NCBI GenBank assembly: GCA_963921195.1
Contig: OY992537.1
Span: forward strand, 131,152,694-131,216,693
DNA length: 64,000 nucleotides
Origin: Pegoplata infirma
Taxonomy: Eukaryota > Arthropoda > Insecta > Diptera > Anthomyiidae
Direction: 5' to 3'
This document shows, in pieces, positions 45,968 through 57,644 of this stretch. Position 1 is the first letter of the stretch. The number at the start of each line of letters is the position of its first letter. The position numbers and the translations under genes were made by a program. The notes beneath the pieces were generated by a model, which saw only the letters and a list, made by a program, of their open reading frames with translations, was not told the origin of the DNA and did no database searches.

Positions 45968-48102
45968 CAGTGTTGCCATATATTTTTTGGAAAAAACTTT
46001 TTATTACTGAAAAAAATCTTTTTTTGTGAAAAAAAATCTTTTTTTTACAAAAGTATTGAAATAATTATAAATTAATACAAATTTATGTATTTTCAATTCA
46101 ATTTTTATATCAAGTGTAAAAAAAAAATAATAAAAAAACAACCCAGCGTTGATTTGGAGTTCGAAAAGACTCATAAAGAGTCCTTAGACGCTCATAAAAC
46201 ATAATAATATGAGTGTTTTTTTCCTTTCAAAATGGTAGCTTTTTCTGAGCGCTCTTATAATATAATAATAATAATAATTTTGATCCAATGATCTGTTTTT
46301 ATTTAGTTTTCCCAATTTAATTACAAATCATTTTTAATAATTATTTGAACCTAACCGAGAACTGGTTACAATGACCGTCGTCTAGGTGTATCGAAATCAA
46401 CCAAGGATTTAGTGAGAATCGAACCCACTACCCCCTGTTTCATAGGCTAGCACGCTACCCACTAACCTACAGGGGCCCCTTAGCGCTCTTATATGACTCA
46501 TACAGGATTCTGAAAAATTTATGTTCATATCTTTTCTGAGTCTTTTTAGACTCTTTTATGAATGTTATAAAAAATATATTTTGAGTTTTTTACATATCCC
46601 TAAATTAAGAGTCAAATATGAATCTTTCAGTACTCCAAATTTCGAGCGTTCTTTTAATATTTTTGAGCCTTGAAAGAGGCATAATTTTTATAAAGGCTCA
46701 GAAAATTTTACACAGTAAGCAAATATCAAACACCGGTGCATGCTCGACAATATATGACGGATTGGATCTATACACTGATAAAATTATGACGGTAGATTCC
46801 ACTAGAAAGGACAGTTAAAACAACTACATTTGTGGTTGTTTAGGCGTCCACTACATTTTACGGTAAAATCAACCAAAAATTCATGTTGTTTTTAACTATT
46901 AATTAACAATTACAAAAAAAGGTAAAAACAACTTCAAACAACAGTTGTTTTTACTGTAACTAAAATTGTCTGAATTTTTTTATTAACAAAAAAACAACAT
47001 CTAAACGTCAAAAACGGTTAAAATTGTTTGGTAATATTTAGTAATTTTATATATATCGACCTTTTTATGTTTAACAGTTTTATGTTTTAGAATTTTCTAA
47101 TCAGGCTTTTAAGGTCTGTATTTTATTAAAATAAAATTATATTATTTAAATAAAAGACAATTTATTTAATTTTTTCTTTCTCCAACGTTTCACTGGGATA
47201 TTTCCAGCATCTTCAGGGATTGATTTATTTATTAATAAATTATCTTTAGTTAAATTGCACATTTAATTTTTAAACACAATATTTGTTTTACAACGTACAT
47301 ATAACACGACATAAAACACATAATTAATTTAAAAAATATATAATTGCAAAAATAAATAAATAAAATATCACAGTTTGAAAATTTCTAACACTTTGTATCA
47401 CAGTTCTTGGTTCTATTCCTGCTGCATCTGACACCTCGATTAACACATCCGTTTTTCTAAAAATTTCTAGATAATTACAAGTTTTTTTATAGACTAAAAC
47501 AACTACATAAAACATTGTATTTATTTTTAAAACTACTACAAAAAATAGTTGTTTGATATTTTTTATACAAAAACAACTGAAATTGTAGTTGAAAACAACA
47601 ACTTACTACACACATCACTGTCATGTAGTAACTACAATAATTTTCTTATTCTATGTTGCCAACTTACAGATTTAAGTGAATATCAGGTGGATTTTTTATA
47701 TAGCGACCAAGTTAAAGAATAGTCTGATTTTAAATGGATTTGATAAAGTTACCAAGCTAAAAACAAAATTTTAATCGAATATCTCATATTTTCAAAGAAA
47801 ATATAAGATATTTGAAATTAATTGTAACCGTTTACATAGACTGAAGGACGGACACGCTAAGTCAACTCAAATAGTGATTCTGATTCGGTCAATATACTAA
47901 AAGGTTGGTCTAGGACCAATATTTCGGATATTTACAAAAAACGGATGCTTTTTGTATTTTTTAACTAATTAAAAAAAAAAAAAAAACTTGAAAAAACTTC
48001 ATTATTTTCCAAAAAACTTTTTTTTTAGAAAAAATCTTGAAATCTTTTTAGCACCTCAAAAAACTTGCAAAAAAAGGGAAATCTTGATATATGGCAACAC
48101 TG
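45968..48102. mobile_element. hAT-like element with CAGTGTTGCCATATAT ends
   Basis: The ends CAGTGTTGCCATATAT (45968) and ATATATGGCAACACTG (48102) are flanked by a perfect 8-bp duplication TGCATGCG (45960-45967, 48103-48110). They resemble the outer hAT of gene B intron 1. Inside are tRNA-like module 2 and a gttgttttaac-rich MITE (about 46770-47640). No transposase frame. Confidence 0.85.
46405..46477 (-). repeat. tRNA-like module 2 (A/B-box, Phe-like anticodon loop)
   Basis: The complement has CTGTAGGTTAGTGGGTAGCG (A-box) and GTGGGTTCGATTCTCAC, a 5-bp T-arm with a 7-nt loop. An anticodon-like loop ATGAAAC would show GAA. The acceptor stem is poor and no T-run follows closely. Probably tRNA-derived, not a functional gene. 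Confidence 0.55.
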
Positions 48103-48173
48103 TGCATGCGTAATATCTGTAATTAATATTACGTATACGCTTTTAGTTCATTTATAACCAGAACAAATTCAAG

Positions 48174-48250
48174 ACCCGTCGTGGTGTAGTGGGAGTGTGC
48201 CCGGCTCAGAAGTTGGAGGTCGTGGGTTCGAGCCCCGGAAATTTCGGTTA
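48174..48250 (+). repeat. tRNA-like module 3 (A/B-box plus T-run)
   Basis: TGGTGTAGTGG (A-box) lies 32 nt before GGTTCGAGCC (B-box). A long T-run at 48247 follows. The acceptor ends do not pair well. This is a SINE-like or tRNA pseudogene module with intact Pol III promoter boxes. Confidence 0.55.
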
Positions 48251-49904
48251 AATTTTTTTTTTTTTTTATGACGTGAATTTTTTTTTTATTCGGGTTAAAA
48301 CTTTTTGTTTTATATTTTTTTTACTCGGTATCGTTTTTGTTTTTGCCGCGTTTAGAAATTAATGCCACACTAATTTCGACGGAAATAGTTCATACAAGCA
48401 TACATTTTTTTTCATAAGTTCGTATTGGTAAATCGCGCGTTTACACTGCACTTAAATTATTTTTTTATTGAAAATACACATGTAAATATGAATTGATTTT
48501 TTTTTTTATTTTTTTTATATATATTTTTTTTATATTACCCTGATATCCAAACTGGATATGACCTTTAAAATTTCTTTCAGCTGTTTTTTGATTTTTGCAT
48601 AGCGTTCGCGTGTGATTTTTATTTATTTAATTAGTTTTTTTATAGTATATTTCGTTTAAATGAATTTAATTAAATGAAGAATTTTAAATTGAATTTAATA
48701 AAATTTCTAATATTACGTTTAATATTCGTTTTAAGTTGAATTTTTCATATGTTAAATAAATCGATATGATTTGCGAGTGAATTTAAAATTTCTGTTTGAT
48801 TTCAACATTTGGTAGAGGGCTTGTTGTGATGTTTGTAATGGGATCACAAAATAATTTTATTTTCAGGTTTTGTCTTGTGTTTGTGATTTAATTTCTTTTG
48901 TCAGTTTTTAGTAATTCTTTGACCGTTTTGTTCCCTAGCACGCAAAATTTAAAGTTTCGTGTGGCTAATTGGTACGGAAGCAGTGTAGCAACGAACCTCC
49001 CCTACGACGAGCAATAAGGCCGGTTAAAATGCGTGCACCCGCTACCTTCTGCCTCCACATAACATCTACCATAAAAATTAACCCGTTGTATGCTACAATT
49101 AACATGGTAAATTTACATGATCACCCTTATCTACTATTTCCCAGTATTGGGTATAACAATCGACAAATTTAAATAATTGTTCATAGAAAATTATTTAAAA
49201 CTGGCAAATCGTATCCCCTTAACTGGGAAAGAGTAGATAAGAGTGGTAAAGGGTAGTTAACATGTAAATCAACCTTGAAGGGGTGGACGTAAACTTGACT
49301 TAAACCACAATATTTGATACTTTAGTAAAATCACGAAACAATATAAAACAACACGAGTTTTAGTATACATGTATGTAATTAATAATTTATGTTTCACTTT
49401 AAGTTTCGTAAACGTCTAAAAAAAAAACTAGAAAAATCCACTCTCACATTTTTATTTATATATTTCAGTCCACACAAAGCTTTACTTAATCCTTAAATGT
49501 TAATAGGTACACACGAAAAGCACGAAATAATATAAAACAACACGAATTTTATTAAATATTTAATTAATCAATTACATTTAATTTTAAATTTAATACAAAA
49601 AGTCTAAAAAAAATCACAAAAGAAACTCGTGCCGCTATGAACAGCTGTTTTTTTTCTTTATTTGGCGCGTTTTACTAATATAAACAGACTTGACACTTGC
49701 GACAGGTGTCAAAAAACGACATGTTTATAAACAAAATTTAATGAAAATTTTGAATGAAACTACGAAATCTAATGAAACAAATTTCGTTAAATTTGTTCAC
49801 AATATGCATGATTTTTTAATAACCTTATGAATTCCTTCATTGATTAAATGAAAACAAAATAATGAATCTGTTTCATTTATATCACGAAGGTTTTTTTTTC
49901 AGTG
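48251..49904. other. Non-genic AT-rich DNA, right part of the 7.6-kb TA element
   Basis: No gene. Direct repeats of acacgaaataatataaaacaacacgaattt-type sequence occur near 49330 and 49520. The frame at 48969-49172 is unsupported. Confidence 0.4.
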
Positions 49905-50075
49905 TACAACATTCTTATCTCCGAAGAAGTTCAAAATCGCAAGGGGAAGGTGCTCCCTAACGTATCCCTCCAACCCCCGAAAAAAAAGACACCCCTGTAT
50001 TTTTTTATATTGTATTTTACATTTTGGAGGGTATAAAAGATTCGGCACAGCCGAATGTAGCACTCTCACTGGTTT

Positions 50076-50655
50076 TAATTATTTCCCGATCCTCGTCTAG
50101 TTTTTCGGGAATGGCACATAACGTCCGATTTTTTTTTTAACGTGAGCGCCAGAAGCTGATGTCCTAAAAAAAATCTCCACTGATACTCTTAAGATTCTTC
50201 GATAATCGAATAGTTTAAAACTTTCGATTTTATTTCTTTCTAGTTTGTTTACGAAATGGTTAATCTATAGAAAAACGCTAGTCATTATGATTATAGTTTA
50301 ACGATAGTGGTCAGTGGTTAAAAGTTATCATATAATTAAAGTGAGTCACTTGTATTTTTTAATTTAATTTTCACTTTTAAAGATATGCTGTAAATTTATA
50401 TTAAAGAATCATTATTCTGGGGTCATTTTTTGTCAAATCAAAAATAATTAAACATTTTCTAGATTTCCTCCGATTTTGATGAAATCACTTACACTAATTG
50501 TTAGTAAAAAATTGGCAAATAGAAAATAGAAATATTCAGTCTAAGTCAAAATTTTTTCCTAAAATCTCCAAGTCGTGACCCTTTTTTATTTTTAAGTAAG
50601 TAACAAGTGAGGCTGCTAAATTGGACTGTGTCCTCACAATTTGGACTATCCCAAA
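50076..50655. other. Non-genic DNA between two Helitron-like copies
   Basis: AT-rich sequence with no conserved frame and no clear repeat boundary. Confidence 0.35.
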
Positions 50656-51350
50656 TGTGAGGAATATAAAAAAGAAGTGAGAGTGCTAAATTCGGCTATA
50701 ATAATTCTTGTATACCCTCCAACATGTTAAATAATTAAAAAAAATCCAGGGGCGTGTTTTTTTGGGGGGTGGTTTTGCGGGGGGCTGTGAGGATAATTTT
50801 CCCTCTTACGATAAATTTTTACTAATTCAATTATTATGCGTTTTGCACTACTGTAATACAATTTTATCATTTTAATGATTTCTTTTACATCCACGACCAC
50901 AAAAAGGCCAAAAAAAAATCAACATTTTCTAACCCCCTGCAGGACTTTGAACTTTTTCTTCCATAAAAATGCTTCATTTGCTTAACAGGACTACAGGACT
51001 TTGAACTTTTTCTTCCATAAAAATGCTTCATTTGCTTAACAAAAATATAAAAAAAACATGTACAAAAAATTAAGTTTTTCAGATGTTTGTTTAATTCTTT
51101 AAGGGGAAACTTTTTCGCCCTTATCCGATTCTGCCCGATTACGAACTTAAGCTGCCTATGACCATAAGACATATTTGTACCAAACTACAGGATCCTAGCT
51201 CTTTTATTTTGGACTGCAGTGTGTTATCTACAGACAGACGGACGTATAGACGGACAATGATAGCATATCTTAGAATCGATCATGGATCCGATATTTCGAT
51301 GCGCTACAAACGGAATGATAAAGTGAGTACCATACTGTGGTTGGAGGGTA
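50656..51350 (-). mobile_element. Mini-me / Helitron-like element, minus strand, followed by a second partial copy
   Basis: In the complement, the 5' end is ccctccaaccacag at about 51345, then the cgaaatatcgg core, the GTCTGTCTGT region near 51235 and agtccaaaataaaag. The 3' end ggagggtatacaag...cactctcacttc is at 50670-50710. A 50-bp direct duplication (ggactttgaactttttcttc...) lies at 50940-51040. A second minus-strand 3' end begins at 51356 (caagtgagagtg). Confidence 0.7.
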
Positions 51351-51484
51351 TAAAAACAAGTGAGAGTGTTAAATTCGGCTGTGACGAATCTTTTATACGC
51401 TCCAACATGTTAAAAAAAATGTTTGCGGGGAGGGTAATTCCAAAAATTTTCGCCCCACTGTTCGAAAACATGCCTTTGGACGCC

Positions 51485-52485
51485 ACTGAGAATTTGGCTC
51501 ATAGATATCCACGTTTATATGAGATATGTTGCATTTTTGGATTTTCAAAATTTTCTGTAGTTCTCGCGGGTCAAATTTCGACTTTTTTAGCAAAAGTCAG
51601 AAAAATACATGACGTTTAACGTGCTCTAACTTTTTAACTAGTAATCCGATTATCACAAGTAATGGCTCACATGAAAGCTTAATTCTTCTTCTTTTAGGAA
51701 ATATTTTCAAAAGCATACGGATTTTTTTCAGAAGTGTTGCAAAAATTCAAAAACATTTTTTTTGCGAATATTTAAAAAAACACATCTTCGATTTTTTTAA
51801 AAAAAGTTTGGTGATAAACAATACTGTTTTGTACAACATATCCAAAATTCAGAGTGGGATCCCAATGGGATCAAAATATATTCTGGTTTTAGTACGAAGT
51901 TCTTAAATTTTACCTTAGAAAATTAAAATTTTATGTTTCTTCAATATAAAAATTTAAATTTTCAAAGATAATTATACTATTAAAATTTTGAAAACATTTA
52001 AAACATTAGAAATTTAAATTTTCTAAGGGAAAAATTTGAGAACCTCGTACTTAAAACAGAATATTTTTTGATCCCATGGAGATCCCACTCTGAATTTTGA
52101 ATATGTTATACAAAACATTGTTATTTTTCACCAGAATTTTTTTTTTAAAAATCGAAGATGTGTTTTTTTAAATATTCGGAAAGAAAAAATGTTTTTTGCA
52201 TTTTTGCATCATTTCTGTAAAAAAAACTGTATTATTTAAAAAATATTTTCTAAAAGAAGAACCCCAGCTTTCACATGAGCCTAAATTTGTGAAAATCAGG
52301 TCATTGGTTAAGAAGTTACAGCTCTTTAAAAGTGGTGTATTTTTCTTACTTATGCTTAAAAAGTCAATCTTTGACCCGCCATAATTCGTTAAATATACCA
52401 AATGTAAAAAAACGTTATGTGGTACATATATCATATTTATGAGGGCTATCTATGCGTCAAGGTTCAAATTAATCTGAGACACCAT
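51485..52485. repeat. 1-kb foldback
   Basis: The left arm 51490-51960 and right arm 51990-52475 pair in many blocks: cgaagatgtgtttttttaaa, cagagtgggatcccaatggg, gggtcaaa...gactttttt. The centre near 51975 is ttaaattttcaaag/aatttaaattttc. Ends and target duplication are unclear. Frames on both strands here are artefacts. Confidence 0.7.
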
Positions 52486-52659
52486 TTCCAAAAATGACTA
52501 AAATTTGAGCTAAATTTTCTGGAATGGCCCGGGACGTTTTTTGGGGTTTGAGAGGTTCGGCATGGTTGGGAGTGACATGTTCACCTCGTGAATTAGTGTT
52601 ATCCAATTTAATTATTAAGCTTTTTGCACTATAGTTATACAATTTTATCACTATTATTT

Positions 52660-53430
52660 TTATTTTTATACCCTCCAACTACAGTATGGGTCATATCGGG
52701 CCAATTTTCGGATCAGATCATATATGAACATATATGGAGGCATATATGATAATATATGGTTATATAAATCCATATATAATCCATATATCTTCATATATGA
52801 TCATATATATTTCATTTTTACCCGGGTTGTCATTCCGTGTGTAACGCATCGAAATATCGGTCTAGGACCCCATAAAGTATATATATTATTGATCAGTAAT
52901 CGATTCTAAGACATTCTAGCGATGTCCGTCTGTCCGTCCGTCCGTCCGTCCGTCCGTCTGTCCGTCCGTCTGTGGAAGACACGATACAGTCCAAAATAAA
53001 AGCGATAGACTCCTGAAATTTGGCACATATATGTCTTATGTTCATAGGCTGGTTAAGTTCGGAGATGGGCAAAATCGGACCAGGGGGAAAAAGTTCCCCC
53101 TTGACGAAGTAAACCAACCCATGAAAAAAGATAACTTTTTGTAGGTTTTTTTGTATTTTTGTTAAACAAATTAAACATTTTTATGCTTAAAAAAGTTCAA
53201 AGTCTTGGATTTGGACCCAGGGGTCTAATATCCACGCCCCTTTTGTGGGCGTGGATATTAGCAAATAATTTATTTAATGATGAAATTGTATATCTTTTGT
53301 ACAAAAATCATAGCCCCCCCCCCCCCCTCCCCCAAAAAAACGCCCCTGCAATTTTTTTTTTTATTTTTTTTAAACGTTGGAGGGTATACAAGATTCGGCA
53401 CAGCCGAATTTAACACTCTCACTTGTTTTT
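52660..53430 (+). mobile_element. Mini-me / Helitron-like element, complete
   Basis: It starts ttttataccctccaac. It has a (TATATG)-rich palindromic stretch at 52715-52810, the cgaaatatcggtctaggacc core, (GTCC)n at 52925-52972 and the acacgatacagtccaaaat block. It ends at 53385-53428 with ggagggtatacaag, hairpin ttcggcacagccgaa and cactctcacttg. Confidence 0.85.
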
Positions 53431-54840
53431 TTATAACCATGCCCACTAATGAGGGCCGGCCCGAAAAAAAACACATTTTCTAGTCCCCTGGATCCTTAGG
53501 ACATTGAACTTATTTTAGAATAAAATTTCTTCATTTGTGAACCAAACATACAAAAAAAGAGAGGTTGGTTTATATCTTCAAGGCAAACTTTTTTCCCTAG
53601 GCGAATTTTGCCCATTTACGAACTTAACCAGCCTATTACTATGAGACATATTCGTGCCAGTTTTCAGAAGTCAAGCTCTCTTGTTTTGGACTGAATAGGG
53701 GTTTATACTGACGGACGGACAATCCTTCATAGAATGACTTAAGCCCGAATAAGTTTAAACGTGCAGGAAACGTATTTTGATGCACTGAACTCGAATATAA
53801 AAGAATTGTATAAATCGGTCGAACGGTTATCGAGATATCGCTATTTGAAATTTGCAAAAAATTGCTGTAATTTTTATTAAATTTTCTCAAAATTTCTTAC
53901 TCTTGACCCATTCATAAAGCTGGACACAATCTTTCATTTAAAGTAATTTGAGCCAAATCCGCTCATTTTAACCCGTGGCGCCCTTCAATCAAAGTTTTTC
54001 ATTTTTAGAAAATTTTGACCAAAATTTTGGATTTTTCGGAAATAAAAAATAAAAAAAAAAAATATCTCGCGATACATTTTTTTATTAATTTTGGCATGCT
54101 GAATACGAACATCAAAAAATATCTGCAATCGGTCGAGCGGTTTGCGAGTTATCGCCATTTAAAATTTGTCAAAAAAATCCAAAAATGGCGTTTTTTTCAT
54201 ACATTTAAGAAATTTTTTAAAAAAATCTCAAAATTTTGTTTCCGTTGACTTTTTTATAGAGCTGGAGACAAAGTTTCATTTAAGCTTAATTTGATAAAAT
54301 AAGACCATTTTAACCCATGGCGCTCTTCGATCAAAGTTTCGAGTTTTTATTGAAAATTTTGTAAAAAAGCAAAACTTTGATCAAAGGGCGCAGGTTAAAA
54401 TGATCGGATTTGGCCCAAATAAGGTTGAAATAAAAGATTGTCTTAAGCTCTATGAAAGGATAGTGAAAGAAATTTTAAGATTTTTTTTTAAATATCTTGA
54501 ACGTAGGAAAAACGGCCATTTTTGTTTTTTTAAATAGCTATATCTCGAAGAACGTTCGACAGGTTTTCAAAATTTTTTGATATTTGTGTTTAGTGCATCA
54601 AATTTTATAAGTATGATGTGCTGCAAGACACTTTTTTTTTATTTTTTTTTTTATTTTCAAAAATCCCAAACTTTGATCGCCGGGCGCCACGGGTTAATTC
54701 AATCCGATTGACCTAAAATTTGTACCGCATATTTTTTAGGTCCACTTTCCCAAGTGCTCCTACACTTGGGAAAATCAAAAGTTGAAGAAAAATTGCGACT
54801 CTAATGCCCATACTATGACTGGAGGGTATAAAAAAATCGC
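53431..54840. repeat. Diverged minus-strand mini-me copy followed by about 285-bp repeat units
   Basis: 53440-53730 is a mini-me fragment in the complement (ggactgaa, gttaagttcg). From 53770 on, a unit containing cggtcgaacggttatcgaga, ttgacccattcataaagctgg and ttaacccgtggcgcccttc occurs twice directly (53770-54050, 54058-54350). It occurs once inverted (about 54360-54620) with a tail to 54710. No genes. Confidence 0.6.
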
Positions 54841-55080
54841 TTTTTAGAGTTTGGTTTAGTTCTACAAGGGGAACTTTTTCCTCTCGGACACTCTAATTTC
54901 CTTATATTAATGCTAATTTCCTTAAATTTTCTTTTTGTCAGTGCAGTGACATTTTTATGTGGCAAGAGGGAAATTTATTTTTCCTTTTACGATTTTATAT
55001 AAGCGGTAAAATATTATCTTCCCCCCCCCCCTCTGGTACCCGCTCATGCAATTAGAATTTACTGATATGTTTTAATCGGA

Positions 55081-55154
55081 CACTTTAAATTCATACAACA
55101 GTTAAAAACGATGTACCAGTTATTAGTATAATATAAGCATTTGTCAAGGCAACA
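55081..55154 (+). promoter_or_regulatory. Gene C 5' leader and probable core promoter
   Basis: A TTTAAAT motif (55084-55090) precedes a region similar to the gene B leader (tacaacagttaaaa, 55094 on). The start codon at 55155 follows ggcaaca. The TSS is not determined. 54841-55080 is otherwise featureless. Confidence 0.35.
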
Positions 55155-55861
55155 ATGGCGAAGAAAACTTCGGAAAAAATATTAATTTTAAGTGTTCTGG
55201 TGATCGTGTGCGTATCATGGCAAATAACTCATGTAAATGGTGCCAATATTTTGGGTCTTTTTACCAGTCACAGTCCTTCACATTTAATTATTCACATGTC
55301 CTTGGCTAAAGTTTTAGCGGAACAGGGTCATAATGTAACCGTAGTCACATCTCAAGTACCCAATGTTATTCATAAAAATATCAATATGATAATAATACCA
55401 CCCAACGAAGAACAAGAAAGAACACTTGACAAAGAAGTGGCTGCAATGGCACTGAAGAAAAATAGCATGGTAACCACAATACGAAACTTTTTTGGCTCTT
55501 TAAAGGTACTAATTGATATGCAAGCAGATATTTTAAAAGATCCACGTTTTACGACTCTCTATGACAATCCAGATACAAAATTCGATTTAGTATTACTCGG
55601 ATATTTTATGAATTCTTTTCAATTCGGTGTGGCAGCAAAATTTAAAGCACCCCTTGCAATTAGTTGGATGGGTCCTCCAATGGTATTTACTGATATTTTT
55701 TTAGGTAATCCAAGTGAAATTTCATATGTGCCCGATATGAATATGGCTGTTAAATTGGGAGAGAAAATGAATTTTTTCGAACGTCTTCAGAATTTCTTTT
55801 CTAGTACATTCTTTAGAATTATAAAAGAACTACTAGATATACGTTTTAGAAATTTTTACAA
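55155..55861 (+). CDS. UDP-glycosyltransferase gene C, exon 1
   Basis: This exon encodes residues 1-235 plus two bases of the next codon. It starts MAKKTSEK with a hydrophobic signal peptide (LILSVLVIVCV). ANILGLF and the SPSH motif follow (candidate catalytic His 43), then HNVTVVTSQ. It aligns with gene B exon 1 through the end, sharing FQFGVAAKFKAPL, ISWMGPP and NPSE-SYVP. The donor is aa|gtaagt, phase 2. As in gene B, FDLVLLG carries Gly where many UGTs have an acidic residue. The start is well supported: gene C has ATG where the paralogue's homologous codon is damaged. Confidence 0.92.
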
Positions 55862-55924
55862 GTAAGTTTTTTATGCTTTTGGATATCAATAACGTTTATT
55901 ACTAAATTGTTAACTTTTTTTTAG
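55862..55924 (+). other. Gene C intron 1 (63 bp)
   Basis: gtaagt at 55862 to tttttttag at 55924. This is the compact form of the intron that is 7.7 kb in gene B, giving a direct view of the pre-insertion state. Confidence 0.93.
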
Positions 55925-56096
55925 AGATATTTTCCCTGATGATGGTAACTTCCCCACATTAAGTGAGATGGAAAAAAATATTTCATTAGTATTTTGTAAT
56001 AGCCACTTTAGCGAAGGCCCCATTAGACCTAATGTACCTGCAGTTATAGAAATTGGTGGCATTCAGATTAAGGAAAAACCCGATCCATTACCAGAG
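55925..56096 (+). CDS. UDP-glycosyltransferase gene C, exon 2
   Basis: This 172-nt exon reads DIFPDDGNFPTLSEMEKN, then HFSEGPIRPNVPAVIEIGG after a short VFCNS segment. It has the same phases and length as gene B exon 2. It ends CCAGAG|GTAAAT, before the 6.4-kb intron 2. It is too short to show as a long frame and is supported by splice sites and homology. Confidence 0.93.
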
Positions 56097-56754
56097 GTAA
56101 ATTTATTTTAAGAAATCAAAATTAGAGTACTAAAAACTTTAAAAAACTATGTGTTGCACGAAAAATGGAAACAAGTTTTGAATTAAAAAAGTTGGCATTA
56201 CCGAAAATTAAAAAATGCGTATATCTCGCTAAATCCTGGCGACACGACAAAAAATCCAAAAGCATTTTTGTAGCTCTTGGCTACTTAAACACGACCGCTA
56301 AATACCTAAAAGCTCTCAGATTTATAGTTTTTTAGTTATTTTCGATCGAAATTTACATTTTTTTTTTGTAAATTTAAATTTTTTTTTGTAATTTTACAAA
56401 TTTCAAAGTTTTTTTTACAAAAAAATCTAGTAAATTCCTTGTAAGTTTTATTGCGTCAAAAAATTTGTAAATTTATTATTTTATTGCTAAAAAGTTTGTA
56501 AAATTACATAAAAGCTCGTAATTTTTACTAGTAATTCTCGTAAAATAGGAGGTAGCAAAAAATCTAGTAAAGTCACGAAACCTCCTTGTAAGTTTTATCG
56601 CCTCAAAAAATTTGTAAATTTATTGGTAAAAAGCTTGTAATATTACAAAATTATTGGTAAAAATCTTGAAAAATTACTAGGAATACATTTTTTTTTTACC
56701 AAAAATTGCAAGAATTAAAAAAAGGAATTTTTAATAAAAACATTAAATCACACA

Positions 56755-56918
56755 AGCTCCCGCAAAAAAAATTATCCACTCACGCAAAAATTGGACTCTT
56801 CCTAATCACTCACTTTAATTTGTTTAACTTACGCTCACTCACAATTACGTGATACAAATAAAAATCACTTACACTCTCGAGTGATTCACGTGAATCACGT
56901 GAATAGCGCCCATCTCTA
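56755..56918 (-). mobile_element. hAT-like MITE, copy 3 (left-truncated)
   Basis: cactcacg and cgtgattcacgtgaatcacg motifs lead to the terminus GCGCCCATCTCTA at 56918, as in copies 1 and 2. The other terminus was not found. A CACAGAAAAAAA sequence starts directly at the terminal TA, possibly a TA element running to about 57132. Confidence 0.65.
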
Positions 56919-57644
56919 CACAGAAAAAAATATGAAGGAAACAAATTTGAGTAATCACTTGTTTAAATTTAAAAACAAAAATTGAGTAATTTTTTAATTG
57001 ACGCAATTAAAAATTTACTCAAAAATTTTAAAAACAATTTAAGTAAATAATTTAATAAAAATTTAATAGTTTTTTTATTTTTTTTTTAAATCTCATAGTT
57101 TTTTTAATTCTCGTTTAGTTTATAGTTTTTTGTGTATGTATATGAAAGTTTGTAATCGTCTTTATAAAATTTTCCTATGTTTTTGAGACATAAATATGTT
57201 TGGTAAAGTTTGAAAAAATAAATTTTTTGTTTTTTTTTGTAAAAAAAATTTTAAACTTTTTAAACTTTTAAAAAAAATAAATAGATAAATTTTGAGTAAA
57301 TTTTTAATTGTGTCAATTAAAATTTTACTCAATTTTTTTTTCAAACATTTAATAAATTTTTATTAAAAGTTGATAAAATGAGCCACGACGAAAAGGAAGA
57401 AAGATAACCGATTACGGATGTCCTTTACAGGACGAATCTCTACCTTGTTTGAATTTCCCAATTTTAACAGAACTTTGCCGATCTTTACGAACACGTGGAT
57501 TTGCCAAAGTGACAAAAAATACTAAAAATTTTTAAAAGTCCCGTTAAATCCTGAAAACTTTCAAAAAATCCCACGAATCCCGGAATTCAAAACATCCCGA
57601 AAATCCTGGGATCCCGAAAATTTTTCTTCAATTCCGAATGCTGC

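Larger units (their letters stand above)
42320..49904. mobile_element. Large TA-flanked CACTG element, 7.6 kb, composite
   Basis: The ends CACTGAAAAAAAAAGCTTCG (42320) and CGAAGGTTTTTTTTTCAGTG (49904) are flanked by TA (42318-42319, 49905-49906). Subterminal atgaaa-rich sequence occurs on both sides. It holds a foldback (43470-44250), a 2.1-kb hAT (45968-48102) and two tRNA-like modules. No transposase or other long frame was seen, so the coding capacity is absent or lost. Confidence 0.65.
41977..50075 (+). mobile_element. Mini-me / Helitron-like element split by a 7.6-kb insertion
   Basis: The 5' part at 41977-42319 has ttataccctccaacca, the cgaaatatcggtctagg core, (GTCC/GTCT)n at 42100-42121 and acacgatacagtccaaaa. 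It resumes at 49905 and ends at about 50075 with ggagggtataaaag, the ttcggcacagccgaa hairpin and cactctcact. The insertion is 42320-49904. Confidence 0.8.

Noticed and set aside
46405..46477. Functional tRNA-Phe gene
   Set aside because: The acceptor stem does not pair and the anticodon stem is weak. It is better seen as tRNA-derived repeat.
51158..51619. 153-codon plus frame
   Set aside because: It runs through two mini-me copies and the foldback arm, and its residues derive from the GTCTGTC-type repeats.
55080..55154. Defined TATA/Inr promoter for gene C
   Set aside because: TTTAAAT and cagtt motifs are present, but AT-rich DNA makes them uninformative without TSS data.
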